Below are positions 17,899 through 27,024 of a DNA stretch of 64,000 nt, in pieces. How positions within the stretch are numbered: the stretch's first letter is position 1; each line of letters begins with the position of its first letter. The translations under genes and the position numbers were made by a program. Source of the DNA: an uncultured archaeon (GTDB taxonomy: Archaea; Halobacteriota; Methanosarcinia; Methanosarcinales; Methanoperedenaceae); NCBI GenBank assembly GCA_902386135.1, contig CABMIB010000101.1:1-64000 (forward strand), given 5' to 3'. The notes under the pieces were generated by a model, which was given only the letters and a program-made list of their open reading frames with translations, did no database searches and was not told where the DNA came from.

Positions 17899-18327
17899 AT
17901 GCCTGAAGTCGGGAAAAGGTCGGACCCTTACGGTGCCTTTAACTTCCTTGTGGAAATCGAGGGAATCATAGAAGGCGGATTTACAGAAGTCTCCGGCCTG
18001 AGCATCCAGACGGAGTATGATACTGTAAAGGAAGGAGGCAATAACTCTTTTGAGCACAAGCTGCCGAAAGGGACAAAATACACCGACATCACTTTGAAGC
18101 GCGGGATAACGGACTGGAAACTGTACGACTGGTACAGGGATGTGATCAACGGGAAAATAGAACGGAAAAGCGGCAGCATTTATCTCATCGGCAGTGAAGG
18201 AGACAGGGTTATGGAATGGGACTTCCTCGAAGCGTTCCCTGTAAAGTGGGACGGACCTGCTTTCAATGCCGGAAGTAATGCGATAGCTACTGAAACACTG
18301 GTACTGGCGCACCACGGTCTGATGTAA
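17899..18327 (+). CDS. Inner tail tube protein 2 (T4 gp19-like)
   Basis: A 142-aa second tube paralogue. KRSDPYGAFNFLVEIEGI, GGFTEVSGLSIQTEY and KGTKYTDITLKRGITD match the tube family better than the first copy. By analogy with Pvc1/Pvc5, one copy probably forms the bulk of the tube and the other the baseplate-proximal ring. TAGGAGGAG precedes the ATG by 3 bases. The end, TETLVLAHHGLM, is the conserved final strand. Confidence 0.93.
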   Translation: MPEVGKRSDPYGAFNFLVEIEGIIEGGFTEVSGLSIQTEYDTVKEGGNNSFEHKLPKGTKYTDITLKRGITDWKLYDWYRDVINGKIERKSGSIYLIGSEGDRVMEWDFLEAFPVKWDGPAFNAGSNAIATETLVLAHHGLM

Positions 18328-18347
18328 TTACTGTGGTATGGTAAACC

Positions 18348-19625
18348 ATGAACCGATACAGGAGATTAAACGCAGCCTGGCAGCCTTTGAAGGACGACCC
18401 ATCATTTATCGGGCTTGGCGGCTTTAATTTTTCTAAAAGGATTATTAAAAAATACAGTTTTTCCAAAAGAGCGGGCAGGTTGCCTGCATTGGTATTCCTT
18501 CGGTTGTTTGGTTTAAGAGATGCTGGTATAAAGAATTCTGTTGAGACAAATACCGGTCCCGAATGGAGAATTAACAACTACTTCGAATTCCATTTTTATA
18601 CCGGAGTAACCAGGAAACTGACAAAGGCGCCTGAGGGTCACCCTCAAAAACAATATAATGTAAGCTATTACAGTAATATGTTTCAACCCGGGGTGATTAG
18701 GTGTCTGGTTACTCAGCGGTCATCAGCGCCCCAAAAATTTTTCCAAGTTTTTGGCGGCTCAGCACCCGCATACCCTGCCGTAGAGAGAGAGGGTTTGCTT
18801 TCGGCTTCTTATACAATAACAGGGTCAGATAAACCAACCGTAAAATCAACCGTAAAACTAACAGTACTTCCTGCCAGGCACATAACAGGCAGCTATTTAC
18901 AGAAAATTTTTAACATGGTAAACACCGGGTCAGGTTCTCCTGCAACTGCTACGAAAGAGACCTTGATAGGTAAAAGCGAAAATCCTGATGGAAATATCCC
19001 GACTAAATATGAAATGAATGGAAAAAATGTTTTATTCCCTGTCTCAATACCGATAACCAGTTCGGCAAAATTAACTTTAAATGCTATGAATCTTTCAATT
19101 AACAATTATTCGCATAGAACCGGCGCAAAAGATGCGGTTCCAAAAAATAATAAAACAGCTTACGCTTTCCCATCTGGAATCCAGAATTCAAATAAAGGGA
19201 GCCGGTACCTGGAATTAGTACGAACAAAGATGAAAATGAACGTGCAAAAAATGAACGAACGATTATCTGGCAGGAAACAAGGCACGTTCCCTGATAATAT
19301 CGTCCCGGCGGCGAAGCCCGATCTCCATTTTGCCAGCAATTCGGGGAAAACTGAAAAACCGGTGCGGACTGAGGATACGATAGATACTATTGTCAGGAAA
19401 CACACGGATCTTGTCCTGAGAAAAACTTCCGGTGACAACATCGCGAACAACATAAGGAAACAGGATGTCATGAAAGCAACTAATGAAGAAGTCCGGGAAA
19501 GGAATATCAATAAAAGCATCTCTCAGGAAAGAAAGCCGGATGATATTAATACCATCGCCGATACGGTCTATAAACTTATCGAAAGAAGGCTTTTGATCGA
19601 AAAAGAAAAACGGGGGCTCGTATAG
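18348..19625 (+). CDS. Large eCIS protein of unknown function, conserved-looking C-terminus
   Basis: A 425-aa protein I do not recognise as a whole. Residues 1-120 contain scattered basic and aromatic patches. The middle is rich in Ser, Thr, Asn and Lys and low in complexity, and looks disordered. The last ~25 residues (IADTVYKLIERRLLIEKEK) form a strongly helical segment of a type seen at the end of proteins at this eCIS position. It lies between tube 2 and the LysM baseplate gene, where PVC loci have the small Pvc6. No recognisable tape-measure protein exists elsewhere in the locus, so a ruler or tube-initiator role is conceivable. Its stop is immediately followed by the next ATG. Confidence 0.6.
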   Translation: MNRYRRLNAAWQPLKDDPSFIGLGGFNFSKRIIKKYSFSKRAGRLPALVFLRLFGLRDAGIKNSVETNTGPEWRINNYFEFHFYTGVTRKLTKAPEGHPQKQYNVSYYSNMFQPGVIRCLVTQRSSAPQKFFQVFGGSAPAYPAVEREGLLSASYTITGSDKPTVKSTVKLTVLPARHITGSYLQKIFNMVNTGSGSPATATKETLIGKSENPDGNIPTKYEMNGKNVLFPVSIPITSSAKLTLNAMNLSINNYSHRTGAKDAVPKNNKTAYAFPSGIQNSNKGSRYLELVRTKMKMNVQKMNERLSGRKQGTFPDNIVPAAKPDLHFASNSGKTEKPVRTEDTIDTIVRKHTDLVLRKTSGDNIANNIRKQDVMKATNEEVRERNINKSISQERKPDDINTIADTVYKLIERRLLIEKEKRGLV

Positions 19626-20282
19626 ATGGCAAAGGCAATGATATGTGTCCTGGACAAAAAGGGTAATGAGGTAAAGGACAAAAGGATCGAAGTACTGTTC
19701 AATCCATCCGACTACGCTACGGCCGTAAATGTGAGCTGGGTTGAAAAAGAAGGCTCACCGCCTGAGTTTAAAGGCTCAAATTTTGATAAGTTCAGCGTGA
19801 CCCTCCTTTTTGATACTTATGAGAGCCGGGCCGATGTCAGGGAGGACCACACTGAATCCGGAAAATTGATCAAAGGGACTAAAAGCCTGGTTGAACTGAC
19901 ATTCCCTTCCGAAGCAGGGGCAAATTCAAAAAATCCTCCGATGTGCCTTTTCACCTGGGGAAAATTCAATTTTAAAGGTTACGTGGAAAAAGTAGACCAG
20001 AAATTCACGATGTTCCTGTCCGACGGTATACCTGTCCGGGCGACTGTGACCCTGACAATGAGACCTGCCGTCACAGCACAGGAAATGCTTAAACTCAAGG
20101 GCGCCGAAGCATGCAGGAAGGTCAGGGTCGTTAAAGAGGGTGAGAGACTTGACTTTATCGCATCCGAAGAGCTGAAAAATCCGCTCCTGTGGCGCGCGAT
20201 TGCCGAGGCTAACGATATCGCTGACCCGTTCAATTTCCCGGGACCGCAGGATATTGGCAGGATATTAATAATACCCGATTAG
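19626..20282 (+). CDS. LysM-containing baseplate protein (Pvc7/gp53-like)
   Basis: A 218-aa protein with an N-terminal contractile-injection-system tube/baseplate domain (VLFNPSDYATAVNVSW, SVTLLFDTYESRADV, PMCLFTWGKFNFKGYVEKV). A C-terminal LysM-like module begins near residue 165 (VKEGERLDFIASEEL, WRAIAEANDI, GRILIIPD). In PVC/Afp this protein joins the first tube ring to the baseplate hub. It begins directly after the TAG of the preceding gene (GTATAGATGG), consistent with coupled translation. Confidence 0.88.
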   Translation: MAKAMICVLDKKGNEVKDKRIEVLFNPSDYATAVNVSWVEKEGSPPEFKGSNFDKFSVTLLFDTYESRADVREDHTESGKLIKGTKSLVELTFPSEAGANSKNPPMCLFTWGKFNFKGYVEKVDQKFTMFLSDGIPVRATVTLTMRPAVTAQEMLKLKGAEACRKVRVVKEGERLDFIASEELKNPLLWRAIAEANDIADPFNFPGPQDIGRILIIPD

Positions 20283-20293
20283 GAGGGTCTTTA

Positions 20294-21355
20294 TTGGCAG
20301 ATGACAGACCTTTAAGAGTTCCTAATTTCAAGGTTGAAGTTGACGGCAAAGAAATTTCCGGCGAAATCAGGTCCACTGTCGAAGGCGTGGCATTTGAGGA
20401 AGAAATCAATACCGCGTCCATGTTTATTATAAGGCTCTCCACAGCCAACCTGGAAAAGGGCTCGTGGAGGTATCTTGACCTTGCTGACTTCAAGCTCGGA
20501 AGCGAGGTTAAACTGTACATGGGTATGGACAAGGTCGAACCGATGATAGTAGGTGAGGTCACGTCCCTTGAGCCGTCCTTCGGGAAGGAGCAGTCAATAA
20601 TCGAGGTGCGGGGCTTTGACAGGCTGCACAGGCTGCGCTTCGGGAAAAAGAAGAGGGCTTTCGCGGGCGCAAAAGACAGCGATATTGCCTCAACCCTTGC
20701 AGGCGACTGGGGCTTAAGTGCGGATGCAGAGGATACCGGGACGGTCCATCCGAGCATCTACCAGAACAACCTGAGCGATTTTGAATTCCTCCTGGAGAGA
20801 GCTAAAAGGATAAGGTACGAAGTAATGGCCGATGATAAAAAATTAATTTTCAGGAAAGCGCGTGAGAACGATGCCGTCTCCCTTACACTTGAATACAGGG
20901 TCGATATCGATGAGTTCTCCTGCAAATTGAGCACACGATACGAGGCTAACGAAGTCGTGGTACAGGGATGGGATTTCATGAAAAAAGAAGCAATATCCGC
21001 AAAAGCAAAAGAAGGGAACGAGGTATCGAAGATGTCTGCCGATGAGACGGGAACAAAGATGGCAAAGTCCGCATTCAGCAGTTCCTCGTCCGCTGTGTCC
21101 ACTGTTATAGGCGAATATCTTGTAGATGCTTCAGATGCGGAGAAGCTTGCGATCGCGAGGTACAATACGCAACTGGTCGGGTTCGTAACAGGTGAAGGGA
21201 AATGTCAGGGAATACCAGGGCTGCGTGCAGGCAAAAATATAGAGATCAAAGGACTGGGAAGGTTCAGCGGTACATACTATGTGACATCAACAACACACAC
21301 TATTGGCTCGCACGGGTATGATACATCATTTAAAGTAAGAAGGGTCGGCGTATGA
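20294..21355 (+). CDS. Baseplate hub protein (phage late control gpD / gp27-like)
   Basis: A 353-aa protein equivalent to the N-terminal hub half of Pvc8 or VgrG. It starts at TTG 20294 after a strong AGGAGGG. Family features are VPNFKVEVDGKEIS, the hub barrel IRLSTANLEKGS, SIIEVRGFDRLHRLRFGKK (about 100-118) and the segment YQNNLSDFEFLLERAKRIR (about 156-174), which is highly characteristic. The end contains GRFSGTYYVTSTTHTIG. In PVC the hub and spike are fused; here they are separate genes overlapping by 4 bases, so the spike must assemble as its own trimer. Confidence 0.9.
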   Translation: MADDRPLRVPNFKVEVDGKEISGEIRSTVEGVAFEEEINTASMFIIRLSTANLEKGSWRYLDLADFKLGSEVKLYMGMDKVEPMIVGEVTSLEPSFGKEQSIIEVRGFDRLHRLRFGKKKRAFAGAKDSDIASTLAGDWGLSADAEDTGTVHPSIYQNNLSDFEFLLERAKRIRYEVMADDKKLIFRKARENDAVSLTLEYRVDIDEFSCKLSTRYEANEVVVQGWDFMKKEAISAKAKEGNEVSKMSADETGTKMAKSAFSSSSSAVSTVIGEYLVDASDAEKLAIARYNTQLVGFVTGEGKCQGIPGLRAGKNIEIKGLGRFSGTYYVTSTTHTIGSHGYDTSFKVRRVGV

Positions 21356-21987
21356 GTTTGATAGATCTGATAGAAGATACGTCTCATAAAGAGAATATAA
21401 CCGGGGTCGTGATAGGCATAGTAACGAACAATAAAGACCCCGACGATCTCGGCAGGGTCAAGGTGAAATTCCCCTGGCTGAGCGACAGCGATGAATCCAA
21501 CTGGGCAAGGATCGTATCACCCATGGCAGGTAAAGAGCGCGGGATATACTTCCTGCCTGAGGTCGATGACGAGGTGCTTGTGGCTTTTGAGTTCGGGGAC
21601 ATCAACATGCCTTATGTGATCGGTTCGTTGTGGAAAGGCAAGGACAAGCCGCCGCAGACGAACAGCGATGGAAAGAACAATATGAGAATCATCAAATCAA
21701 GAAGCGGTCATCTGATAAAACTGGATGACACGGACGGCGCAGAAAAAATCGAGATAATTGACAGCTCGGAAAAAAATAAGATCGTTATCGATGCAAAAAA
21801 TGAGAAGATCTCTATCATTTCCAGCAAGGATATCTCGATATCGGCACCGAACGGGAAGGTAACTATCGAGGCTAACGATATCGAGGCAAAATCAAACGCA
21901 TCTACGAAAATAGAGGCATCGGCAGGGATGGATTTGAAAGCTTCAGGGAACATGAATGTCAAAGGGGCAACGGTGAACCTTAACTAA
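21352..21987 (+). CDS. Baseplate spike protein (gpV/gp5-C-like)
   Basis: A 211-aa spike. Residues 15-100 form the OB-fold (GVVIGIVTNNKDPDDLGR, VKVKFPWLSDSDESNWAR, PEVDDEVLVAFEFGD), typical of gpV and the VgrG gp5 core. From about residue 105 onward there is an alternating-hydrophobic beta-helix needle (KIEIIDSSEKNKIVID, KISIISSKDISISAP and so on). It forms the trimeric membrane-piercing needle. It overlaps the hub gene by ATGA and is followed after one base by the PAAR gene that should cap it. Confidence 0.92.
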   Translation: MSLIDLIEDTSHKENITGVVIGIVTNNKDPDDLGRVKVKFPWLSDSDESNWARIVSPMAGKERGIYFLPEVDDEVLVAFEFGDINMPYVIGSLWKGKDKPPQTNSDGKNNMRIIKSRSGHLIKLDDTDGAEKIEIIDSSEKNKIVIDAKNEKISIISSKDISISAPNGKVTIEANDIEAKSNASTKIEASAGMDLKASGNMNVKGATVNLN

Positions 21988-21988
21988 T

Positions 21989-22381
21989 ATGGGAATGCCG
22001 GCAGCTAAACAGGGAGACCAGGTCATGGCAACAGATACGCACATAGTGATGATACCGTCACCGAGCGGTGCTGTGCCCACTCCTCTTCCTCATCCTTTTA
22101 CAGGAATTATCGACGGCGCTCTCAGCCAGGATGTGAAGATAATGGGCTCGCCCGCTGCGACTGTTGATTCAACTGCAACCAACACGCCTTCTCATATCCC
22201 GCAGGGCGGGCCGTTCCAGAGTCCCCCTTCGAATAAGGCGACGATCAAAATGGGGAGCGCTACCGTGAAGATAAACGGGAAGATGGCTGCCAGGAACGGG
22301 GATACGGTAACGACATGCAACGATCCCTCAGACCTCCCTGTCGGGACAGTGGTGGCTGCCGGCACAGTGTTAATAGGGTGA
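21989..22381 (+). CDS. PAAR-like spike tip protein
   Basis: A 130-aa PAAR/DUF4150-like protein. PAAKQGDQVMATDTHIVM opens the domain, with further PAAR-like repeats KIMGSPAATV, TIKMGSATVKINGKMAARNGD and a late VAAGTVLIG. His and Cys residues (His18, His39, Cys109) could coordinate the metal at the tip of the conical domain. It sharpens the spike and can carry toxins in other systems, but no extension is present here. The stop is four bases from the gp25 start. Confidence 0.9.
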   Translation: MGMPAAKQGDQVMATDTHIVMIPSPSGAVPTPLPHPFTGIIDGALSQDVKIMGSPAATVDSTATNTPSHIPQGGPFQSPPSNKATIKMGSATVKINGKMAARNGDTVTTCNDPSDLPVGTVVAAGTVLIG

Positions 22382-22385
22382 TGAT

Positions 22386-22775
22386 ATGGAAAAGGATTTT
22401 CTCGGGGTAGGATTAAGATTTCCGTTACAGGTCAAAGAAGGGAAGATAGCCTGGTCAGAGTACGAGGATTCCATCAGGGAATCGATAATGATAATCCTTG
22501 GCACTGCCAGGGGAGAGCGCGTCATGAGACCTGATTTCGGATGCGGGCTTTCGGAGCTTGTTTTTTCCGGTAACGATACATCCACAGCTTCCCGGGCGAT
22601 ATTCTATGTTGAAGAGGCGTTAAAAAAGTGGGAGCCGCGCATAGAACTTATCAGGGTCGATGCGAATGCGGACGATGATGAGAGGAACAAACTTGTGATC
22701 AGCATTGAGTACAACGTGATCTCTTCGAACACACGGTATAACCTTGTGTATCCCTTTTATCTGGAGAGAGGATAG
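22386..22775 (+). CDS. gp25-like baseplate wedge protein (Pvc9-like)
   Basis: A 129-aa protein of the gp25/gpW family, which nucleates the first sheath ring on the baseplate. ESIMIILGTARGERVMRPDFGCGLSELVF spans about residues 32-60, with the family's E-R-x-x-x-P-x-F-G core at 44-52. YFYLERG-like C-terminus (here YPFYLERG) is also usual. The gene abuts the J-like gene without a gap, the common order in eCIS. Confidence 0.92.
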   Translation: MEKDFLGVGLRFPLQVKEGKIAWSEYEDSIRESIMIILGTARGERVMRPDFGCGLSELVFSGNDTSTASRAIFYVEEALKKWEPRIELIRVDANADDDERNKLVISIEYNVISSNTRYNLVYPFYLERG

Positions 22776-25700
22776 ATGGAAACCAAAACCCCCAGGCTGG
22801 ACAACAGGACATCCAAGGATATCTATAACCAGGCGCTGGAACTTGCGAAACATTACTGCCCCGAATGGGCAGATAAGGATTGGAAGCCCGATCATTTTGA
22901 TCCGGATGACCCGGGGCTTGTGCTATTCAAATTATTCTCAAAGATGTCTGAGCACCTGGTAACCCAGCTCAATAAAATACCTGATAAACACCGCATAGCT
23001 TTTCTTGACTTTATGGGAATAGACGTTCTTGCTGCCAGGCCCGCGCAAGTCCCGTTGACATTCTATCTTGCAGAAGGAGCAGCGGGAGCTGAAGTTCCTT
23101 CTGGTGCTGCGGTGGCTTCGTCCAGAGACCCTGAAGTCGTTTTTGAGACTGAACTGGATCTGCGGGTCGTGCCTGCAAAACTGGGCGCGGTTTATTCCAT
23201 CAATCCGGCAGACGATACGTACACAGACCATTCAAACGCCTCAGCTAAGACAGATAAATTCTCAGTATTTGGAGAAGGAGTGGAAAGAAGTATAGATCAT
23301 GTTCTATACCTTGGCGACGAAATGCTTTTTGATATAAGAATACCTGTAAAAGCTCTTAAAATCAGGTTCAAAGGGGAGAACCTGTCAGGGGAATATTTTG
23401 ACCAGTGGTTAAACGGCGGGATTTCTCACGGACAGATAACATCGACCAGCAGTAATCAACTGGAAATACCCCTCATAGCGATACCTGTGATTAAGCGCTC
23501 TACGGTCGATGATACCGATAGTTTCTGGCTGTCAGTGCGACCGGCAGATGGTACGAAGATAGTTGATGCGGTGAAACTGCCTGAGATCTCTGCAATAACA
23601 GCAGACCTGACAGTAAGCGATATCCTGCCTGAGCAGGCGTTCTCCAACGATACCCCGGTAGATGTGAAGAAAGGATTTTATCCGTTCGGGGAAGTTCCCA
23701 AGGCCGGGGATACGCTATACATAGGCTCGGAAGAGGCTTTCTCTAAAAAAGACGCGACCATAACATTAAACATCAAGCTTAAAGACAATAGTCCTACCAA
23801 TGTGACGCTTCACTGGGAATTCTGGGATGGAAAACAATGGGCGCTTTTGGGAATTTCAGATGGGTCAGGCAGCACGTTTGCTGGAAATAAAGCGGCGAAT
23901 TTCGCTGACAGTACAAAAGCGTTCACCGATTCAACGAATACAGTGGTTTCGTTCACCTGTCCTCTCATTATATCCACGGAGATTAACGGGCAATCAAACA
24001 GATGGATCAGGGTGAAGATTATTTCGGGTGATTATGGAAAATCCAGTATGTTCGGGGTAAAATCCATAGATGATGTTATTAAGATTTTACCGGCGGAAGC
24101 GGCGCTTTCTGACCAACAGAAAAATGCAATTAAAAAGAAAATGGAAGAAACGAAATATACATGGGGTGAATATATCCCGTCTACTCTTAAATCCCCGTTT
24201 ATAGAATCTATTGCCATCCAGTACGATTATCAAAATAAACCTGTCCAGGAGATAAAGACTTACAACAATTTCCATTATAAGAGCGTGGATATTGCGAATA
24301 AATTCAAGCCTTATGAACCGCCCCTGGATAAGAGCCCTGCTCTTTACCTTGGTTTTGAAAATGATAAAAAAATAGCAGGAGCATCGATCTCTGTTTATTT
24401 TGCTGTTAAAGAGAAACTCTTCAGCGCAGAACCCGGGGTAACTGCGCAGAATGCGGATAATTTAATTTCCGACAATGCAGGCTTGAAATGGGAATACTTT
24501 TTTAGCGACACACAAGGGTGGAAGGAGTTCAGGGTTGAAGCTGAAACAGACTCGTTCACTACCGGGGGGATAGTACTCCTTCATATCCCTTCTGACATGA
24601 CAAATACGGCCGAATTCGGGAAAAACCTGTGCTGGCTCAGGATATCTCCTAAAAACGAGCAGGCACTCTCTCTCCCTGAACTGAAAGGCATATCCCCGAA
24701 TACGGTATGGGCTGTGAACAGCAGCACGGTGAAAAATGAAATTCTCGGGTCGGGAACCGGAAAACCCGGTCTTTTGCTGTCCTTTTCAAAAAAACCTGTG
24801 CTTGAAGGAGAGGTCATTGAAATAAAAGAAGCAGGGATCCCGCCCGATGCCGAGATAAAAGCGCTGGAATCAGAAACTGGTGTAAATCCCCTGCGGCTGG
24901 TGAAAGATGAAAAAACAGGGGAGATAAAAGAGATATGGATAAGATGGCATGAGACCAGGGATTTTGCCCTTTCAGGTCCGTCAGGCAGGCATTATACCCT
25001 TGACCGTCTTAACGGGAAAATACTTTTCGGGGATGGCAAAAGAGGGATGCTTCCGCCGAGGGGAACGAACAACGTAGTAGCGAGGGAATATAAGAGCGGC
25101 GGCGGCTCAAAAGGCAACCAGGAGCCGGGTGCTGTCACATTGCTAAAAAGAAAGATCTCAAATATCGAGAGCGTGACAAATCATGTTTCTTCATCTGGGG
25201 GAAAAGACCAGGAGAACCTGGAAAAAGCTATCACCCGGGGTCCCCATGCTCTCAAGAACAGGGGATCAGCCGTCACCAGGGAGGATTTCGAATGGCTTGC
25301 GCTAGAAGCTTCACAGGATGTTGTAAAAGCAAAGTGCATTCCGGATGCCGGTGGAAAGATATACGTTATAATCGTGCCGGACCGTGATGATGAAGCGCCC
25401 CTGCCTGAATCTGGCCTGATAGATACGGTTGAAAGGTACCTCAAGGAGAGGGCTCTTGTAACGATACGCAGCGACAGGATAGAAGTGACAGGACCCAGGT
25501 ACGAAAAGATAAATGTATACGTGACAGCTACGCTTAAGCTATCTGCCGAAAGCGTTAACACCAGGGACAAAATAACAGAAGAGCTCAGGACATTCCTGCA
25601 TCCCTTAAAAGGCGGGCAGCATGGGGAAGGATGGGACTTCGGGGACGGGATATTTATCTCTGAAGTGGCTGCTGTTGTTGAAAGTATTGAGGGGATCGAT

Positions 25701-26093
25701 TATATAACCGATATCAGACTGGAAAAGTATTTATTCAACTGGGAAGATGTCCCCGGAAGCGATAGCAGTAAACTTTTAGCTTTTCTTAAAGATGAACTGG
25801 GTTTTAACCTGGTGGACACTGCAAAAATAACCAAAACCGATCAGGACACGAATATCCATGTCCTTATTGCAGAGAAATCGGTAGATATCACGCTTGATGC
25901 AGATAATGGAAAAGCGCTCCTGAAAACCGGCGACAAAAGAACATACAAACTGCAAATCAGGAAAGAAAACAGTAAGCTTGGCGTATACAGGTCAGAACAG
26001 GCTGCCAGTGGTGATGCCAAAGGCGTTGGATACGTTACCCTCGGGGAGAACACCCTGCCCTGTGCAGGAACTATAAATGTAGATACAGGGTGA
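22776..26093 (+). CDS. Large baseplate J-like wedge protein (Pvc11-like)
   Basis: A 1105-aa baseplate wedge component. The N-terminus contains FDPDDPGLVLFKLFSKMSE and HRIAFLDFMGID, the start seen in Pvc11-type proteins. The central 600 residues are a set of beta-sandwich-like insertions. The J-type core lies at about residues 750-1000: FGDGKRGMLPPRGTNN, AITRGPHALKNRGSAVTRED and FEWLALEASQDVVKAKCIP. The C-terminal ~100 residues form an extra small beta domain. With the 308-aa J-like protein and gp25 it builds the wedge ring that triggers contraction. Confidence 0.9.
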   Translation: METKTPRLDNRTSKDIYNQALELAKHYCPEWADKDWKPDHFDPDDPGLVLFKLFSKMSEHLVTQLNKIPDKHRIAFLDFMGIDVLAARPAQVPLTFYLAEGAAGAEVPSGAAVASSRDPEVVFETELDLRVVPAKLGAVYSINPADDTYTDHSNASAKTDKFSVFGEGVERSIDHVLYLGDEMLFDIRIPVKALKIRFKGENLSGEYFDQWLNGGISHGQITSTSSNQLEIPLIAIPVIKRSTVDDTDSFWLSVRPADGTKIVDAVKLPEISAITADLTVSDILPEQAFSNDTPVDVKKGFYPFGEVPKAGDTLYIGSEEAFSKKDATITLNIKLKDNSPTNVTLHWEFWDGKQWALLGISDGSGSTFAGNKAANFADSTKAFTDSTNTVVSFTCPLIISTEINGQSNRWIRVKIISGDYGKSSMFGVKSIDDVIKILPAEAALSDQQKNAIKKKMEETKYTWGEYIPSTLKSPFIESIAIQYDYQNKPVQEIKTYNNFHYKSVDIANKFKPYEPPLDKSPALYLGFENDKKIAGASISVYFAVKEKLFSAEPGVTAQNADNLISDNAGLKWEYFFSDTQGWKEFRVEAETDSFTTGGIVLLHIPSDMTNTAEFGKNLCWLRISPKNEQALSLPELKGISPNTVWAVNSSTVKNEILGSGTGKPGLLLSFSKKPVLEGEVIEIKEAGIPPDAEIKALESETGVNPLRLVKDEKTGEIKEIWIRWHETRDFALSGPSGRHYTLDRLNGKILFGDGKRGMLPPRGTNNVVAREYKSGGGSKGNQEPGAVTLLKRKISNIESVTNHVSSSGGKDQENLEKAITRGPHALKNRGSAVTREDFEWLALEASQDVVKAKCIPDAGGKIYVIIVPDRDDEAPLPESGLIDTVERYLKERALVTIRSDRIEVTGPRYEKINVYVTATLKLSAESVNTRDKITEELRTFLHPLKGGQHGEGWDFGDGIFISEVAAVVESIEGIDYITDIRLEKYLFNWEDVPGSDSSKLLAFLKDELGFNLVDTAKITKTDQDTNIHVLIAEKSVDITLDADNGKALLKTGDKRTYKLQIRKENSKLGVYRSEQAASGDAKGVGYVTLGENTLPCAGTINVDTG

Positions 26094-26097
26094 TGAA

Positions 26098-27024
26098 ATG
26101 CCGATACAACTGCCTGACCTTGCCGGAAAGACCTACGAAGATTTCGTGGATGAACTGCTTGCCTCCATCCCCAATTACACAGACCGGTGGACCAATTATA
26201 ATCCCTCCGACCCCGGCATTACGGTTCTTGAACTTCTCTCCTGGATCGCGGAAATGACGCTTTACAGGATAGACAGGATGCCCGAGGAATCTTATATCAA
26301 CTTTTTAAGGCTGGTGGCCGGCACGTCGGGTGCTGAAGTTGGGGATATTCTACAGGATCTTGAAAATAAACCCGACTCTGACAGGGCCAGGATAAAGCTT
26401 CTTAAGTTCCTGAAAGAGATCGAAGGCGGAAACAAGAAGAGCATCCCCGAAATAAAAGCACAGGTCCAGGGTTTCCTGGACTCGCACTACAGGGCTATAA
26501 CTAAAGATGATTTTCGCGCACTTTCAATGGAAGCTACGGAGGATGAAGAAGAGGCAAAAGTAAAAAGGGTCATCGTTTTTGAGCACCCGGATAAAGTAGA
26601 GATCATAATCGTATCCGGCAGCCGGGACAAATACGATGAGCTTGTCAAAAAGGTGGCCGGATACCTGCATCCAAGAAGGCTCATAGGAACCAGGGTCGAG
26701 GTCAAGGCGCCAGAGTATACGGAAGTCAGAATAGATGTAGTGATCATCTGCTCACTCCATGCAAATCCACAAACAGTATCAAAAAATGTTGAAACAAATA
26801 TCAGGCAGTATCTTGACCCAATCACAGGCGGGGCTGATAATGAAGGATGGGCATATAAAAGAACGCTGACAGTTTTTGAAATAGATCATATTATTGAGGA
26901 GACCGATGGAGTTGAAAGGGCAATATATGTAGATTTTAAAAATAATAAAAATTCTATTATAATTGACGGACTTATAGACCTGAAAGAACTTACTGTTGAA
27001 GTTAAAAAGGATAAGGGAACTTGA
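26098..27024 (+). CDS. Second, short J-like baseplate protein (Pvc12-like)
   Basis: A 308-aa protein whose N-terminus (YTDRWTNYNPSDPGITVLE, LLSWIAEMTLYRIDRMPEES) is the standard start of eCIS 'putative baseplate assembly' proteins. It passes after only ~100 residues into a J-type core, with YRAITKDDFRALSMEATEDE (about 137-156) and YLHPRRLIGTRVEV. Pvc12 homologues are often two to three times longer, so this is a minimal version lacking the central insertions. It starts 4 bases after the preceding stop. Confidence 0.87.
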   Translation: MPIQLPDLAGKTYEDFVDELLASIPNYTDRWTNYNPSDPGITVLELLSWIAEMTLYRIDRMPEESYINFLRLVAGTSGAEVGDILQDLENKPDSDRARIKLLKFLKEIEGGNKKSIPEIKAQVQGFLDSHYRAITKDDFRALSMEATEDEEEAKVKRVIVFEHPDKVEIIIVSGSRDKYDELVKKVAGYLHPRRLIGTRVEVKAPEYTEVRIDVVIICSLHANPQTVSKNVETNIRQYLDPITGGADNEGWAYKRTLTVFEIDHIIEETDGVERAIYVDFKNNKNSIIIDGLIDLKELTVEVKKDKGT

